Shown here piece after piece: positions 26,517 through 35,068 of a DNA stretch of 64,000 nucleotides. Under the pieces are notes generated by a model that did no database searches, had not been told where the DNA came from, and was given only the letters and a program-made list of their open reading frames with translations. Location: contig NZ_QFWH01000005.1 in NCBI RefSeq assembly GCF_003149375.1, forward strand, positions 140,004-204,003, given 5' to 3'. This DNA comes from Vampirovibrio chlorellavorus. GTDB taxonomy: Bacteria > Cyanobacteriota > Vampirovibrionia > Vampirovibrionales > Vampirovibrionaceae. Made by a program: the position numbers and the translations under genes. How positions within the stretch are numbered: position 1 is the stretch's first letter; each line of letters begins with the position of its first letter.

Positions 26517-28058
26517 ATGCGGTTTGAAGCAATTACCGGGCAAGTGGCCCAGTTTTCGGGAGAGGTTCTGGTACTGGGCATCACGCAGGGCAGCCCGGCT
26601 CTGGAGGACACTGTTCAGGTGGTTGATGCCGCATTGGGACAGTATATTAGCGGCTGCCTGAACGCCGAAACGTCCGTGTTTAAAGCCAAGCCCGGAGAAA
26701 CCCTGACCCTGCCCACTTACGGAAAACTTCCTGCGGCGCACGTGGTGCTGGTGGGCCTGGGCAAGGTGGAGGAACTGAAAAGCAATCAGTGGCGTCGGGC
26801 TGTTGCCGCCGCCGTGCGGGCTTGCAAGAAACTGAAAGCGAAAACGCTGGGCATGGGCTTGCCGGAGCCGGTAATTCGGGCACTGGGGCCGGAGGCGGCC
26901 TGCCGGTTGTTGGCGGAAGGGGCCCTGTTGGGTCAATACGACTTTCACCTTCGTAAAACCCTGAGCAAGGCCGGTGAGGACAATGGAGAATCGGCTGCCA
27001 ATGGCGTGACCGATTTGGACGTGCTGACGGTGGTTGAGCCGCAGGCAGACCGTCTGGAGGCGATCCAGCGGGGGTTACGGGTGGGGCAAGTGGTGGCGGA
27101 GCATACCAATTTGGCCCGTCACTGGGTGAATGACAGCGCCAATTACGTCACGCCCACCTTTTTAAGGCAACAGGCCGAAGGCATTCCAGGTTTGCAGTGT
27201 GAGGTTCTGGATTTTGATGCCATCAAGGCCTTGGGTATGGGGGCTTTCCAGCTGGTGGCTCAGGGCAGCGAGCAACCGCCTTACCTCATTCACCTGTGTT
27301 ACAAGCCATCCGGCACCCCCTCCCGCAAGGTGGCCCTGGTGGGCAAGGGCATTACCTTTGACAGCGGCGGGTTATCGCTCAAACCGGCGGCCTCCATGGA
27401 GCTGATGAAAATGGATATGGCCGGTGCCGCGGCGGTGTTGGCCACTCTCAAGGCTGTGTCGGCGTTGAAGGATTTAAACATTGAGGTGCATGGCTTTATT
27501 CCTACCTGCGAGAATATGCCCAGTGGGGTGTCCAGCAAGCCGGGCGATATCGTGACGGCCATGAATGGAAAGACCATTGAGGTCAATAATACGGACGCCG
27601 AAGGTCGGCTGATTCTCTGTGACGCCCTGACTTACGCCCAGCGACAGGTGGATCCGGATGAGCTGGTGGACATCGCCACTTTGACCGGAGCCTGTGTGAC
27701 CGCCCTGGGCAAAGTGGCCGCCGGTATTATGGGCACCAGCGACCCCCTGATTGAACGCTTGCGGGTCGCGGGGGAGCAGGCGGGAGAAAAACTATGGCAA
27801 CTGCCCCTGTACGACGAGTACAAGGCCTTTTTAAAAAGCGATGTGGCCGACCTGATCAATTCCGGGGCCAAGGGACAAGCGGGTTCGTCGGCGGGCGGCA
27901 TGTTTCTGAAGGAATTTGTGGACAAAAAGCGGGCCTGGGCGCATCTGGATATTGCGGGCCCGGCCTGGGCCACCAGTGATACGCCGGAGGTGCCCAAGGG
28001 GGGCACCGGCTTTGGCGTCCGCACCCTGTTGTATTATTTGTACGGCTGGCAGGCGTAA
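26517..28058 (+). CDS. pepA: Leucyl aminopeptidase (cytosol aminopeptidase, M17)
   Basis: 513 residues. The C-terminal catalytic domain shows the M17 signature NTDAEGRLILCDAL and the metal-ligand block VGKGITFDSGGLSLKP, followed by MKMDMAGAAAVLATL, which together supply the two-metal site and catalytic Lys/Arg. The N-terminal about 180 residues form the macro-like domain of hexameric aminopeptidases. The enzyme removes N-terminal residues from peptides in the cytoplasm; PepA is also a Xer accessory DNA-binding protein in some bacteria (E. coli cer sites), worth noting as a Xer gene lies 6 kb away. ATG 26517 is preceded by AGGAGA at 7 bases. Normal length, no oddities. Confidence 0.96.
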   Translation: MRFEAITGQVAQFSGEVLVLGITQGSPALEDTVQVVDAALGQYISGCLNAETSVFKAKPGETLTLPTYGKLPAAHVVLVGLGKVEELKSNQWRRAVAAAVRACKKLKAKTLGMGLPEPVIRALGPEAACRLLAEGALLGQYDFHLRKTLSKAGEDNGESAANGVTDLDVLTVVEPQADRLEAIQRGLRVGQVVAEHTNLARHWVNDSANYVTPTFLRQQAEGIPGLQCEVLDFDAIKALGMGAFQLVAQGSEQPPYLIHLCYKPSGTPSRKVALVGKGITFDSGGLSLKPAASMELMKMDMAGAAAVLATLKAVSALKDLNIEVHGFIPTCENMPSGVSSKPGDIVTAMNGKTIEVNNTDAEGRLILCDALTYAQRQVDPDELVDIATLTGACVTALGKVAAGIMGTSDPLIERLRVAGEQAGEKLWQLPLYDEYKAFLKSDVADLINSGAKGQAGSSAGGMFLKEFVDKKRAWAHLDIAGPAWATSDTPEVPKGGTGFGVRTLLYYLYGWQA

Positions 28059-28086
28059 AAAAGCGGCACTGCAATCAGCGCCGCTT
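28057..28086 (-). terminator. Intrinsic terminator of the EF-hand-like gene
   Basis: AAGCGGC (28061-28067) pairs perfectly with GCCGCTT (28080-28086). On the minus strand the hairpin is followed by six T (28062-28057), right after the gene ending at 28119. It overlaps the 3' end of pepA, which is convergent, so it may serve both directions. Confidence 0.7.
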
Positions 28087-28118
28087 CAGAAGATTTGATG
28101 CCAGTCATTACCCGGAGA

Positions 28119-29135
28119 TTATCGGGGGGGCGCGCCGGGCGCGTTCTGGTACAACGCGGTGGCCGGGCCCAGGGTGCTGGCGTACATGTTGTTGTAATAG
28201 GCGTCCGCATAATAGTTGCCCGAATAGATTGGCGAGTAGGGGGGCGTCATCGCCGGTGGAGGGGCGCTGCTGGCCCCAATTTTATCCACGTCAGCCCGGT
28301 TGATCAGGCCTCTTAAATCGGCGTGGTCGATTTTGCCATCATACCGGCCATCATTCTTTTCACCCGTGTCCGCCGCTTTGAACAGGTCTGCGTTGTTCAG
28401 CAATTTTTTGGCGGCGGCCTTTTGCTCTTCGGTGTCCCCGTACTGGGCAATGTGGCTTAAGCCTTCCCGATTGAGGATGCCCCAGTTGTGATCCTTCATG
28501 AAGCTCTGGAGCGCCATGAGTGCCTGGGTGTTGGTCATCTTCTGATCCAAAGGCAATACCCCTTGGGCGCCGGGATTCGCCACCATCTTGTTGAGGCTGT
28601 CCACGCTGAACTGGCCGTCATCCTGGCCATCAAAGTGATCCACCCGGCCCCGTAAGCCGTTTTGGTTGTCCAGCAGGTATTGAATGGCGTCTTTGTCCGC
28701 TTTGGAGTATTTGCCGCTCTTGTCATCCAGGGCGCTGCGCAAATCGTTGACGTTAATCATGCCATCGCCCTGCCCGGCGTTCTGGGCGTCCAGTTTGCCG
28801 GAAATGCTTTGAATCCGGGCCAATGCCGTATTATCGTTCAGAGGAGGCTGTGGTTGCCAGGGCCCGCCGACCGGTGGTGGCGGGTAGCTGCCCCAGGGTG
28901 AGGAGGGGAACGCTCCGCCGTAGGAGCCGTAAGGGTATGCACCGTAACCACCGTAACTGCCGCCCCAGGCATAGTTGTAAGCGCTGACCGATTGCGGTGA
29001 TGCGCCAGCGCCGCCCCCGAAGTATTTGGCCAGCATTGGGTCGGTCGTGCCGCCGGGTGCTGGTCCACTGACTGGGCTTCCCGCGCCAGTGGCCGCATAG
29101 CTCACGGATTGAGTATTGATATACGGTGAAGTCAT
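28119..29135 (-). CDS. Gly/Tyr/Pro-rich protein with EF-hand-like repeats
   Basis: About 338 residues from ATG 29135 (GGGGGA 5 bases upstream). The N-terminal about 120 residues are rich in Gly, Tyr, Ser and Pro. The rest is helical with recurring acidic loops about 50-60 residues apart: GQGDGMINVNDLRSAL, DGQDDGQFSVDSLNKM, a degenerate NWGILNREGLSHI, and DGRYDGKIDHADLRGLI. These follow the D-x-x-x-D-G-x-(I/F) pattern of EF-hand or dockerin-like calcium loops, though position 3 is not acidic. From memory, the repeats resemble the LLNN..LF..D....DG.I...DL units of HrpF/NolX-type secreted proteins. No classical signal peptide was seen, so export, if any, would be non-Sec. A longer frame to 29258 exists but lacks a ribosome-binding site. 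Function unknown. Confidence 0.72.
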   Translation of the reverse strand: MTSPYINTQSVSYAATGAGSPVSGPAPGGTTDPMLAKYFGGGAGASPQSVSAYNYAWGGSYGGYGAYPYGSYGGAFPSSPWGSYPPPPVGGPWQPQPPLNDNTALARIQSISGKLDAQNAGQGDGMINVNDLRSALDDKSGKYSKADKDAIQYLLDNQNGLRGRVDHFDGQDDGQFSVDSLNKMVANPGAQGVLPLDQKMTNTQALMALQSFMKDHNWGILNREGLSHIAQYGDTEEQKAAAKKLLNNADLFKAADTGEKNDGRYDGKIDHADLRGLINRADVDKIGASSAPPPAMTPPYSPIYSGNYYADAYYNNMYASTLGPATALYQNAPGAPPR

Positions 29136-29410
29136 TCTGTCCCCCTGTATGCCCCACGGTTTAGGCTTAACGCCTTTTTTTTCGAGAGTCTGACTGTTGA
29201 GAGTCTGAAATCTTGATGAGAACGGGCCTGTGTCATTCATCCGGCCTGCTTCGGCCATTCAGACTGAACTTTGCATAGTATTCTGCTCGCTCAGTGTCCT
29301 GCCCGCTCAGTGTCAAGAATAATCAGCCTGTCCCAATGTGTACAACCATTGATTATTTGTACATGAGCATAAAAACAATTGATGTCCGTTTTGTGCCATC
29401 TAATTTTTTT

Positions 29411-29450
29411 CTCAAAAGAAAAGCACCCGATCGGTCTCCCGACCGGGTGC
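29411..29450 (-). terminator. Intrinsic terminator after the SLH-domain gene
   Basis: On the minus strand GCACCCGGTCGGG folds back on its complement ending in CGGGTGC (arms 29423-29427 plus 29432-29436 against 29441-29450, with a small bulge). It is followed by TTTTCTTTT. It lies 28 bases beyond the stop of the SLH gene. Confidence 0.75.
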
Positions 29451-29477
29451 ATCGTCGTACCGCTCTCTATATAAAAA

Positions 29478-30890
29478 TTATGGCGTGCGACCGGCACCGG
29501 TGCCCGTGGTGCTGACACCCAGGCTTTCAATGCGGATTTGCAACCGATCTCCCACCCCGATTACGATGTTGCTGTTGCGCTTGTCCAGCGGGTCCACTTC
29601 CTTGCTGCTGAGCTGTTGAACCAGCGGTTCATCCAGCACTTCGGCCTTGCCGATTTTGGTGCCATACAGGGCGCCTGCGGAAGTGCTGATTTCCCGGGAC
29701 AAGGCCGCCGTGGAACGATCGGGGTGAAAGACGACCCCCTGAAGTTCGGTGGCTTTCAGAATCCCGTCGGTATTGGCAATGGTGGCGCTCATGGGAATCC
29801 GTTGTCCTTCCGGGGTAATAAAGCCATTGAAGGTAATTCCCAGTTGGGCGTTGTCATTGGTTTGATTTTTGGAAATCACGCTGTTAATCACGCCCAGCAC
29901 CTTGCTGCCCGCCGGGGCAATGATTTTTCCATTGGTGTCAAACAGGGGGTGATCCAGAATGAGCATCACTGGATCGCCGGGTTTGTTGAATTCCGAGTAC
30001 AGGGCCTTGGCCACGGTGCCGGTAAAGGTGGTGTTGGCGGGCAGGCTGATGGGCCCCTGCGCCTCCAGGTTGGTGGGGGTGGTTGTGGTGTTTACTTTGC
30101 GGAATTCCACGATGGTGTCGGCACTGTTCCTGAACGGGGGCGATTTATAGCCGATTTTTTCGGCCTCGGTGCTTTCCGTGGTGCTGTACCCGCCGGAAAC
30201 GGCGCTGGTACCGGTGGAAGGCGCTTGTTCGGTTTGGGCAAGCACCTTTCCATTCTGAACGATGGCGATATCCCGGTTCTGGTAGAGATCGTTGAGTAGT
30301 GCCGCTGTTTCTGCCCGGTTGATGGGGCGAAGTGGCTCAATTTTGTTGGGGCCACTGGCCGGATCAATTTCAAATAAGTCGTACTGAATGGCGGTGGCCA
30401 CCTGACGGCGGGCCGCGTTGGGCACCTGATCAGCATCACTGTATTTACTCAATACGGCGTTGGTTTCAGCCTCGCTCAGCAGCGGCTTGTTCAGGGCGCC
30501 GCCCACAGCGGCCAGGGCTTCTACCCGCCGTACCGGGTTGGTGGGACGAAAGACACCCGACGGGTAGTTGTTAATCCAGTCCTGATTTTCCACATTGCCA
30601 AAGGCCCAACCGTTTTGAGAGACCTGCTTGAAGCTGGGGACGCTGTTGGCCTTCTTGCTTTCCAGGCCCAGGGTTCTGGCGGCCATCTGGGAAAACTCGG
30701 AGCGGGTCAGCCAGGCGTCCGGGTGGAAGTTACCGTCATTAAAGCCACTCATCACCTGCATGTCCATCATGGTGTTGATGTCGCTTTGAGCCCAGTTGCC
30801 ACTGATATCGGCAGGAGGCATTGCTGCAGAGGCCATACCGCAGGCCAAACCCAATGTAAGCGACAGGGTAATCAGATTACTTTTTTTCAT
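29478..30890 (-). CDS. Exported SLH-domain protein with VirB10/TrbI-like C-terminal part
   Basis: 470 residues from ATG 30890, with AAAGGAG 8 bases upstream. A cleavable signal peptide ends near Ala23. Three SLH-like repeats follow (about 28-80, 95-145, 165-215; for example ISGNWAQSDINTMMDMQVMS with FNDGNFHPDAWLTRSEFSQM), the module that anchors proteins to peptidoglycan-linked polymers and is common in cyanobacterial outer-membrane proteins. After a linker, residues about 300-450 read like the VirB10/TrbI β-barrel region: LPANTTFTGTVAKALYSEFN, then NGKIIAPAGSKVLGVINSVI, then QRIPMSATIANTDG. The lack of a long hydrophobic C-terminus argues against a porin barrel. It probably bridges peptidoglycan and the outer membrane; the exact role is unknown. 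Confidence 0.82.
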   Translation of the reverse strand: MKKSNLITLSLTLGLACGMASAAMPPADISGNWAQSDINTMMDMQVMSGFNDGNFHPDAWLTRSEFSQMAARTLGLESKKANSVPSFKQVSQNGWAFGNVENQDWINNYPSGVFRPTNPVRRVEALAAVGGALNKPLLSEAETNAVLSKYSDADQVPNAARRQVATAIQYDLFEIDPASGPNKIEPLRPINRAETAALLNDLYQNRDIAIVQNGKVLAQTEQAPSTGTSAVSGGYSTTESTEAEKIGYKSPPFRNSADTIVEFRKVNTTTTPTNLEAQGPISLPANTTFTGTVAKALYSEFNKPGDPVMLILDHPLFDTNGKIIAPAGSKVLGVINSVISKNQTNDNAQLGITFNGFITPEGQRIPMSATIANTDGILKATELQGVVFHPDRSTAALSREISTSAGALYGTKIGKAEVLDEPLVQQLSSKEVDPLDKRNSNIVIGVGDRLQIRIESLGVSTTGTGAGRTP

Positions 30891-31391
30891 GTGGGTACTC
30901 CTTTGTTTCAGTGAACTCTCGTGTATGTAGCGGGTGTGCCCGGTCTGGCCAGCCAAAGGCTTGCCTTTTGCTGACAGGCGAAAAAGCCGGTAATTATCCG
31001 GAAACCTTGCCAGTCTCAATCGTTGCCAAACGACCCTCAACCCAAAATAGCAAAGCCCAATGCCAAATTTTTTTGGGCATCCATGGGTTTGGCGCTATTG
31101 TGGAAAAGTTAAATTGGACTGACGGTAGCTGTTAATTCCCTGACCCAGCTATTTAATACAGCTATACATTAAGCAATCATTGATAATGGTTCAATTAGCC
31201 TATCGGCTAGATGGAGAGCGCCCTTCTGGCTAGCAAAGCGGAATCAACGGAATAAAAACGGGAACACAAGCGGGTGGTTGGCTCTGGCGCAATCAGGCGC
31301 AAACAGCACAAACCAGGTGCGAGGCCTGAAGCCACTCACCCGGCAGGGTTTGAAAAATGATGAACGCCGTGGGATGAATGCACCAAAGGGT
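30891..31391. other. Intergenic region upstream of the SLH gene
   Basis: About 500 bases without a supported gene. Open frames here are short, lack ribosome-binding sites and read as low-quality translations. The part at 31140-31240 is locally AT-richer than its surroundings and holds short GCTAG/CTAGC repeats. The SLH gene promoter should lie in this region but I could not define it. Confidence 0.3.
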
Positions 31392-31643
31392 TCAGGCGAT
31401 TACCCCGATCCCGCCGAAAACTGGTGTTTGTGGGGTGGGAATGCCCGCACTAAGGCTGACCCCGACGCTTGATAACATACCATCCACGGATAGTACGCTC
31501 TGAGCCAGGCTGATGTCCATCATATTGACCATAGGGGAAGATATGGCAGCAGCCTGAGGATTGGTCATCGCCATCTGCATGACTGCTCTGAGCAGGCTTT
31601 GGCTGAACAGGTTGGTGTAGGAACCGGCAAATGTTTGAGACAT
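31392..31643 (-). CDS. Small unrecognised protein rich in Met, Ala and Ser
   Basis: 83 residues from ATG 31643; a purine-rich GAGAGAG stretch about 9 bases upstream could serve as ribosome-binding site. The sequence is an amphipathic, aliphatic chain (SLLRAVMQMAMTNPQAAAIS, then MMDISLAQSVLSVDGMLSSV) ending in a Gly/Pro-rich tail with VFGGIG. It has no clear membrane span and no cysteine. The composition looks like real protein rather than a chance frame, but no family is recognised. It stands alone between the L,D-transpeptidase and SLH genes, all on the minus strand. Confidence 0.5.
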   Translation of the reverse strand: MSQTFAGSYTNLFSQSLLRAVMQMAMTNPQAAAISSPMVNMMDISLAQSVLSVDGMLSSVGVSLSAGIPTPQTPVFGGIGVIA

Positions 31644-31878
31644 GGCTGTTTCTCTCTCTCAGCTTTCCTATGATAATTTTGCGCGGGAGGTGTGGCTTAA
31701 AATTCCACAATAAAATAAAAACAGCTTATTGACAGAAATTGCCTGACGCTGGAAACGGGAGCCTGTAAAAAGCGTCGGATATATAACTGGCCGCTAGTGT
31801 TGGGAGCTTGATCTGGAGCTGGATCTAATGTTGCGCTCTACCAGCAAAATGGGAGGCAGGCACTGCAGCGGGAGGGGG

Positions 31879-32658
31879 TTAATTCTCAGCGCTTTGCGGC
31901 GCAATGGAACCCACCAGCACATACTTTTCCTGCGGGGTACGCAGGGCTTCTCTCAGCTTCTCTTCGTCGACCCGGGCGTTGGGGAACTGCTGCTGAATCT
32001 CCTGCTTTACTTTTTCCACGGAGGGCATGCCCTTGCGGAAGGGGTCCCCGTAGACGGCCACCTTCACTTCATCGGCGTGCCGACGGATGACCACGGGTTG
32101 ATAGACCACTTCAACCGGGGTGCCCACATCCACCAGCTCAAACAGGGCCTCAGCATCCGGAACCCGCAGGCGGACACAGCCATGAGAGCTTAACTTGCCC
32201 ACCGATGCCGGGTTATCGGTGCCGTGCATGCCGTACTCGCCGCCGGGATCTCTCAGAAAGCCCATCCAGCGGGTACCCAAAGGATTGTTCTGGCCGGGGG
32301 ACAGTCGCATTTTCCCGGAAGCCATGTAGGGATTTTCCCATCCGGGATCTTCCACCTTGCGAATGATGCTGAAGCGGCCCAGGGGGGTGGGAAAGCCGAC
32401 TCGACCGACGCCCACTGGAAAGTAGCGAATGATGCGGTCGCCTTCGTAAACCCACAGGGTGCGGCTGGGGATATTGATCTTGATGTGAATAGGTTCGGTG
32501 GGACTGACCGGGGTGACCGCCGCCGCAGATTTTCCGTTGTCCGCTGGCGGGGTCTTTTGCGCGGAAAGGGGTTCAGCACCCACGCCTAGTCCCAGGCACA
32601 AGCCCAGCGTTAGCGTGAGTGCTGAAATGAATGAACCTTGAATCAAACGAACTGGCAT
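31879..32658 (-). CDS. Periplasmic L,D-transpeptidase (YkuD domain)
   Basis: 259 residues. A signal peptide covers about 1-28, followed by a short linker and a YkuD domain (about 56-190). The catalytic motif is complete: HGTDNPASVG with His145, then SHGCVRLR with His159 and nucleophile Cys161. These enzymes form 3-3 crosslinks in peptidoglycan or attach proteins such as lipoproteins to it, from the periplasm. A charged helical extension of about 60 residues follows the domain. ATG 32658 has only a weak GGGA. The next upstream gene on the strand starts 61 bases away, so co-transcription with the small exported protein is likely. Confidence 0.93.
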   Translation of the reverse strand: MPVRLIQGSFISALTLTLGLCLGLGVGAEPLSAQKTPPADNGKSAAAVTPVSPTEPIHIKINIPSRTLWVYEGDRIIRYFPVGVGRVGFPTPLGRFSIIRKVEDPGWENPYMASGKMRLSPGQNNPLGTRWMGFLRDPGGEYGMHGTDNPASVGKLSSHGCVRLRVPDAEALFELVDVGTPVEVVYQPVVIRRHADEVKVAVYGDPFRKGMPSVEKVKQEIQQQFPNARVDEEKLREALRTPQEKYVLVGSIAPQSAEN

Positions 32659-32719
32659 AATGAATGTCCCGGAGTCGGTGGTCAGGGGCCAGCCTCGTTT
32701 TAACCGAAGATCTGGCGAT

Positions 32720-33331
32720 TTACCAGTAGCCCCGCACGGTGGATTTGCGTTCTGTGGGCTTACGGATGGGGGTACGGGTTTCCTCGGTGCTGCTGGCTAT
32801 CTGCGTGTTGATGTCAATCATGGACACAATTTCCTGCGTATTAACAAAGTTGCTGGAAGCGATCTGATTGCCATCGGCGTCATTGATATAATAGGCAACC
32901 TCCTGTCCGGGCGTCAAGCTGGCGGTTTGGGACTTATCCAGCTGAATGACCCGCGCGCCGTTGGGCGGAATGACCATGGTTGAATTGAGCTGCGGAATGC
33001 TCAGGCTGACGGGGCGGGGGGTCGGGTTTAAGGCCAGAATGGAGGTATTGCCTTCCCCAATGGTCAGTTTGGGCAGGAACATGGGACTGCTGCCATCGCT
33101 GCTGCCAATGATGATGGCGTCCTGGGTATAGCCAAATTGCTTGCTCAGCGCCAGGTTGCTCAGCCCGGGCTGGGCGACCACAGGGCCCTGGGTCTGCTCT
33201 GAACTGTACTGGCTGGTGCGGGTGACGCTGTTGGTCTGCGTTTTCATGGTGTCTTCGGCCAACGCGCTCAGTGAGATGCCCAGACTGATGGCTGTTGCTA
33301 TGATCAGTCCCGAAACCATAGACTGTTGCAT
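32720..33331 (-). CDS. Exported protein of unknown function
   Basis: 203 residues with a clear signal peptide (about 1-25, ending SALAED). The mature part is mainly β-strand and polar (NTSILALNPTPRPVSLSIPQ, MVIPPNGARVIQLD, EVAYYINDADGNQI), suggesting a small β-sandwich, and ends in a basic tail RKPTERKSTVRGYW. ATG 33331 has an excellent GGAGGG 8 bases upstream. It is probably co-transcribed with the L,D-transpeptidase that follows by 61 bases, which hints at a cell-wall role but proves nothing. No family was recognised. Confidence 0.75.
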   Translation of the reverse strand: MQQSMVSGLIIATAISLGISLSALAEDTMKTQTNSVTRTSQYSSEQTQGPVVAQPGLSNLALSKQFGYTQDAIIIGSSDGSSPMFLPKLTIGEGNTSILALNPTPRPVSLSIPQLNSTMVIPPNGARVIQLDKSQTASLTPGQEVAYYINDADGNQIASSNFVNTQEIVSMIDINTQIASSTEETRTPIRKPTERKSTVRGYW

Positions 33332-33819
33332 GGAATATCCCTCCTCGATTGTTCTCCTCAGTTTTCCTTCCCTGTCTTTCTGTTCCGGCTTGCGTCGCTC
33401 ATTGCCTTTCGCGGTGGGCGTCCAGCGCTGATCTGTCTGCTTTGTGCTTATCCGGTTTTGTATTGGCTTGGTAAGGTGCTGGCAAACCGGTATGTCGGGT
33501 GATTTTCGGGTTTGCGCCCCTGCTGATTCCGTGCTTCAGGGCGTTCGGGCTAGGTTCAGGAATGCAATGTCGGGCTGAAGCACAGTCGGGTTTTCAGGCC
33601 GGGGCCTGATGGTGGTTGAACCTGTGGATCGGCAGAGTCAGGAATGACAGAGCTGGTTTTTAATGATTGAGTATATTGGATTAAAAATGATTCTGGTATT
33701 TCCCAAACGGCTAGAGATAATTACCCGGTGGACGGATATGGACGGATATAGGTACATGCGAATAGAGTGAGCCGGGTAGACTCACTCTATGAAAGAACTT
33801 TTTGCGGATGACCGGGAAG
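33332..33819. other. Intergenic region with hairpins, upstream of the exported-protein gene
   Basis: About 490 bases without a gene. A minus-strand TATACT (33675-33670) is the best -10 candidate and would give a leader of about 330 bases. The palindrome CAGGCC-gg-GGCCTG is at 33595-33608. A 10-bp perfect inverted repeat lies at the right end and is listed separately. Confidence 0.35.
33762..33790. terminator. Perfect 10-bp inverted repeat after the SLOG-fold gene
   Basis: ATAGAGTGAG (33762-33771) and CTCACTCTAT (33781-33790) are exact inverted copies around a 9-base loop. It sits 30 bases beyond the stop of the minus-strand gene at 33820, where a terminator is expected. No T-run follows in either direction, so it may only stabilise the 3' end or bind a protein. 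Confidence 0.45.
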
Positions 33820-34446
33820 CTAGTCCAGATACAGGCAGGTGACCAGCTTGTGGTTTTCATTGGCGTAATCAATGGCCGTGTGCAGGGTGGGGCTGTCGTG
33901 AGAAAGCAGAATAATCAGTTGCTGGCACTCATCCACAATCTCCCGGTTGCACAGGCGGCTGGCATCGGCCAGCTTCATCATGCTCCATTCCGGGTGTTCC
34001 ACGATGTTGGGAATGCCGATGAGTTGATCCTGCACATCGGAAGGCTGTTGGCCGATGGTTTGGGGCAAGATGACTTTCAGTAGTTCCGGGTTGCCTTTCA
34101 TGGCTCCCCGAATGGCTGCCGCGTTGGTCCCGGAGGAGCCCCCACTGGTGATGACCTGATTGCCGTTGTGGGTCAGGGAGAAGGCCAGCATCTCGATAAT
34201 CTGCTGATGGGGCAGGGGAATGTTCCGGCTGCCGATGATGGCGATGGCCTTGGACTTTTGTTGCAACATGCTCAGCTCGGCTGCCAGGTCGTCGTTGGGA
34301 TCGGGGGTGTCCTGATCCAGCTCGTCCTTGGGCATGATGGGCACCAGGATGGTCTGTTCCTGCTTCGGGTCGTCAAACATGTTGCGGATACCGACAGTGG
34401 CCATGGCGGCGGGTGCTTTGGCCTCAAACGAGGAATGCTCAGTCAT
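33820..34446 (-). CDS. SLOG/DprA-like Rossmann-fold protein
   Basis: 208 residues. After a polar N-terminus of about 60 residues, the fold starts with AIAIIGSRNIPLPH (68-80) and NGNQVITSGGSSGTNAAAIRGAM (94-116). These match the nucleotide-binding pattern of the SLOG superfamily (DprA, LOG, TIR-linked sensors): GSR after the first strand and GG..G.. after the second. Full DprA is larger and has flanking domains, so this is not a normal DprA. LOG-type phosphoribohydrolases carry PGGxGTxxE, which is absent. Proteins of this fold bind nucleotides or single-stranded DNA. ATG 34446 has AAGGGA 5 bases upstream. The gene is isolated by long intergenic regions on both sides. Confidence 0.72.
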   Translation of the reverse strand: MTEHSSFEAKAPAAMATVGIRNMFDDPKQEQTILVPIMPKDELDQDTPDPNDDLAAELSMLQQKSKAIAIIGSRNIPLPHQQIIEMLAFSLTHNGNQVITSGGSSGTNAAAIRGAMKGNPELLKVILPQTIGQQPSDVQDQLIGIPNIVEHPEWSMMKLADASRLCNREIVDECQQLIILLSHDSPTLHTAIDYANENHKLVTCLYLD

Positions 34447-35068
34447 GGGGTCCCTTCCATCCTTTTGGAATGTTCAAAAAACGAAATTTGCCTGGGTTGA
34501 GATTGCCGCTTTTTAGGGGGCTTCGATTGGAAAATGGGTGTAAATGCTCAGGGTCAACTTGCCATGAAACAACCCGTTGGGCTTTGTTTTAACGCCCGTA
34601 AGATTGTGCAATCCCACGTTTTCCCAACAAGCCATCGACAAGCGACTGATTTGAACATTATATTATATAAAACCCCGCTGATTGTGCTACTTCTTTTCAG
34701 ATTTTTTAAGCACGGCCCCCTCTGACCCCTATCGGGCGCATTTCAAGCGCTGCCCAAGTCAGTCTCCTCAGGACAGTTTCACCGATTCACCCTGACCAAG
34801 TCAGTCTCATCGGGTCAGCCTTGCGGACGCTGGAACCGTGATGCCCCGCCTCCCCATCTGCCGACTTGCAGGAACCCCGAGTGATCCGCCTTTCATGCTG
34901 GCAGCTTGCGTTTTGTTTTTGTCCAGTTTTGTTTTTAACATGTTTTCTTATGGGTGCTATTCTAGGGGGCCCTGTGTTTCACAGAATTTCCCCGGAAATG
35001 TTCGGGAAAATCCCCAATCCTGAATTTTTGAGTCGATGATGACGTTTTAGAGAGGTTAGGCGATAGCA
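34447..35068. other. Intergenic region before pcrA with a 42-base tandem repeat
   Basis: About 620 bases with no supported gene. CCAAGTCAGTCTC occurs at 34754-34766 and 34796-34808, giving an imperfect 42-base period. The pcrA promoter is at the right end. Short open frames here (for example 34534-34725) have no ribosome-binding site. Confidence 0.4.
34935..34963 (+). promoter_or_regulatory. Predicted promoter of pcrA
   Basis: TTAACA (34935-34940), a 17-base spacer, and TATTCT (34958-34963). The leader would be about 100 bases. Confidence 0.5.

Noticed and set aside
26308-26532. 74-codon minus-strand frame before pepA
   Set aside because: Overlaps the pepA promoter and start, no ribosome-binding site, no recognisable features.
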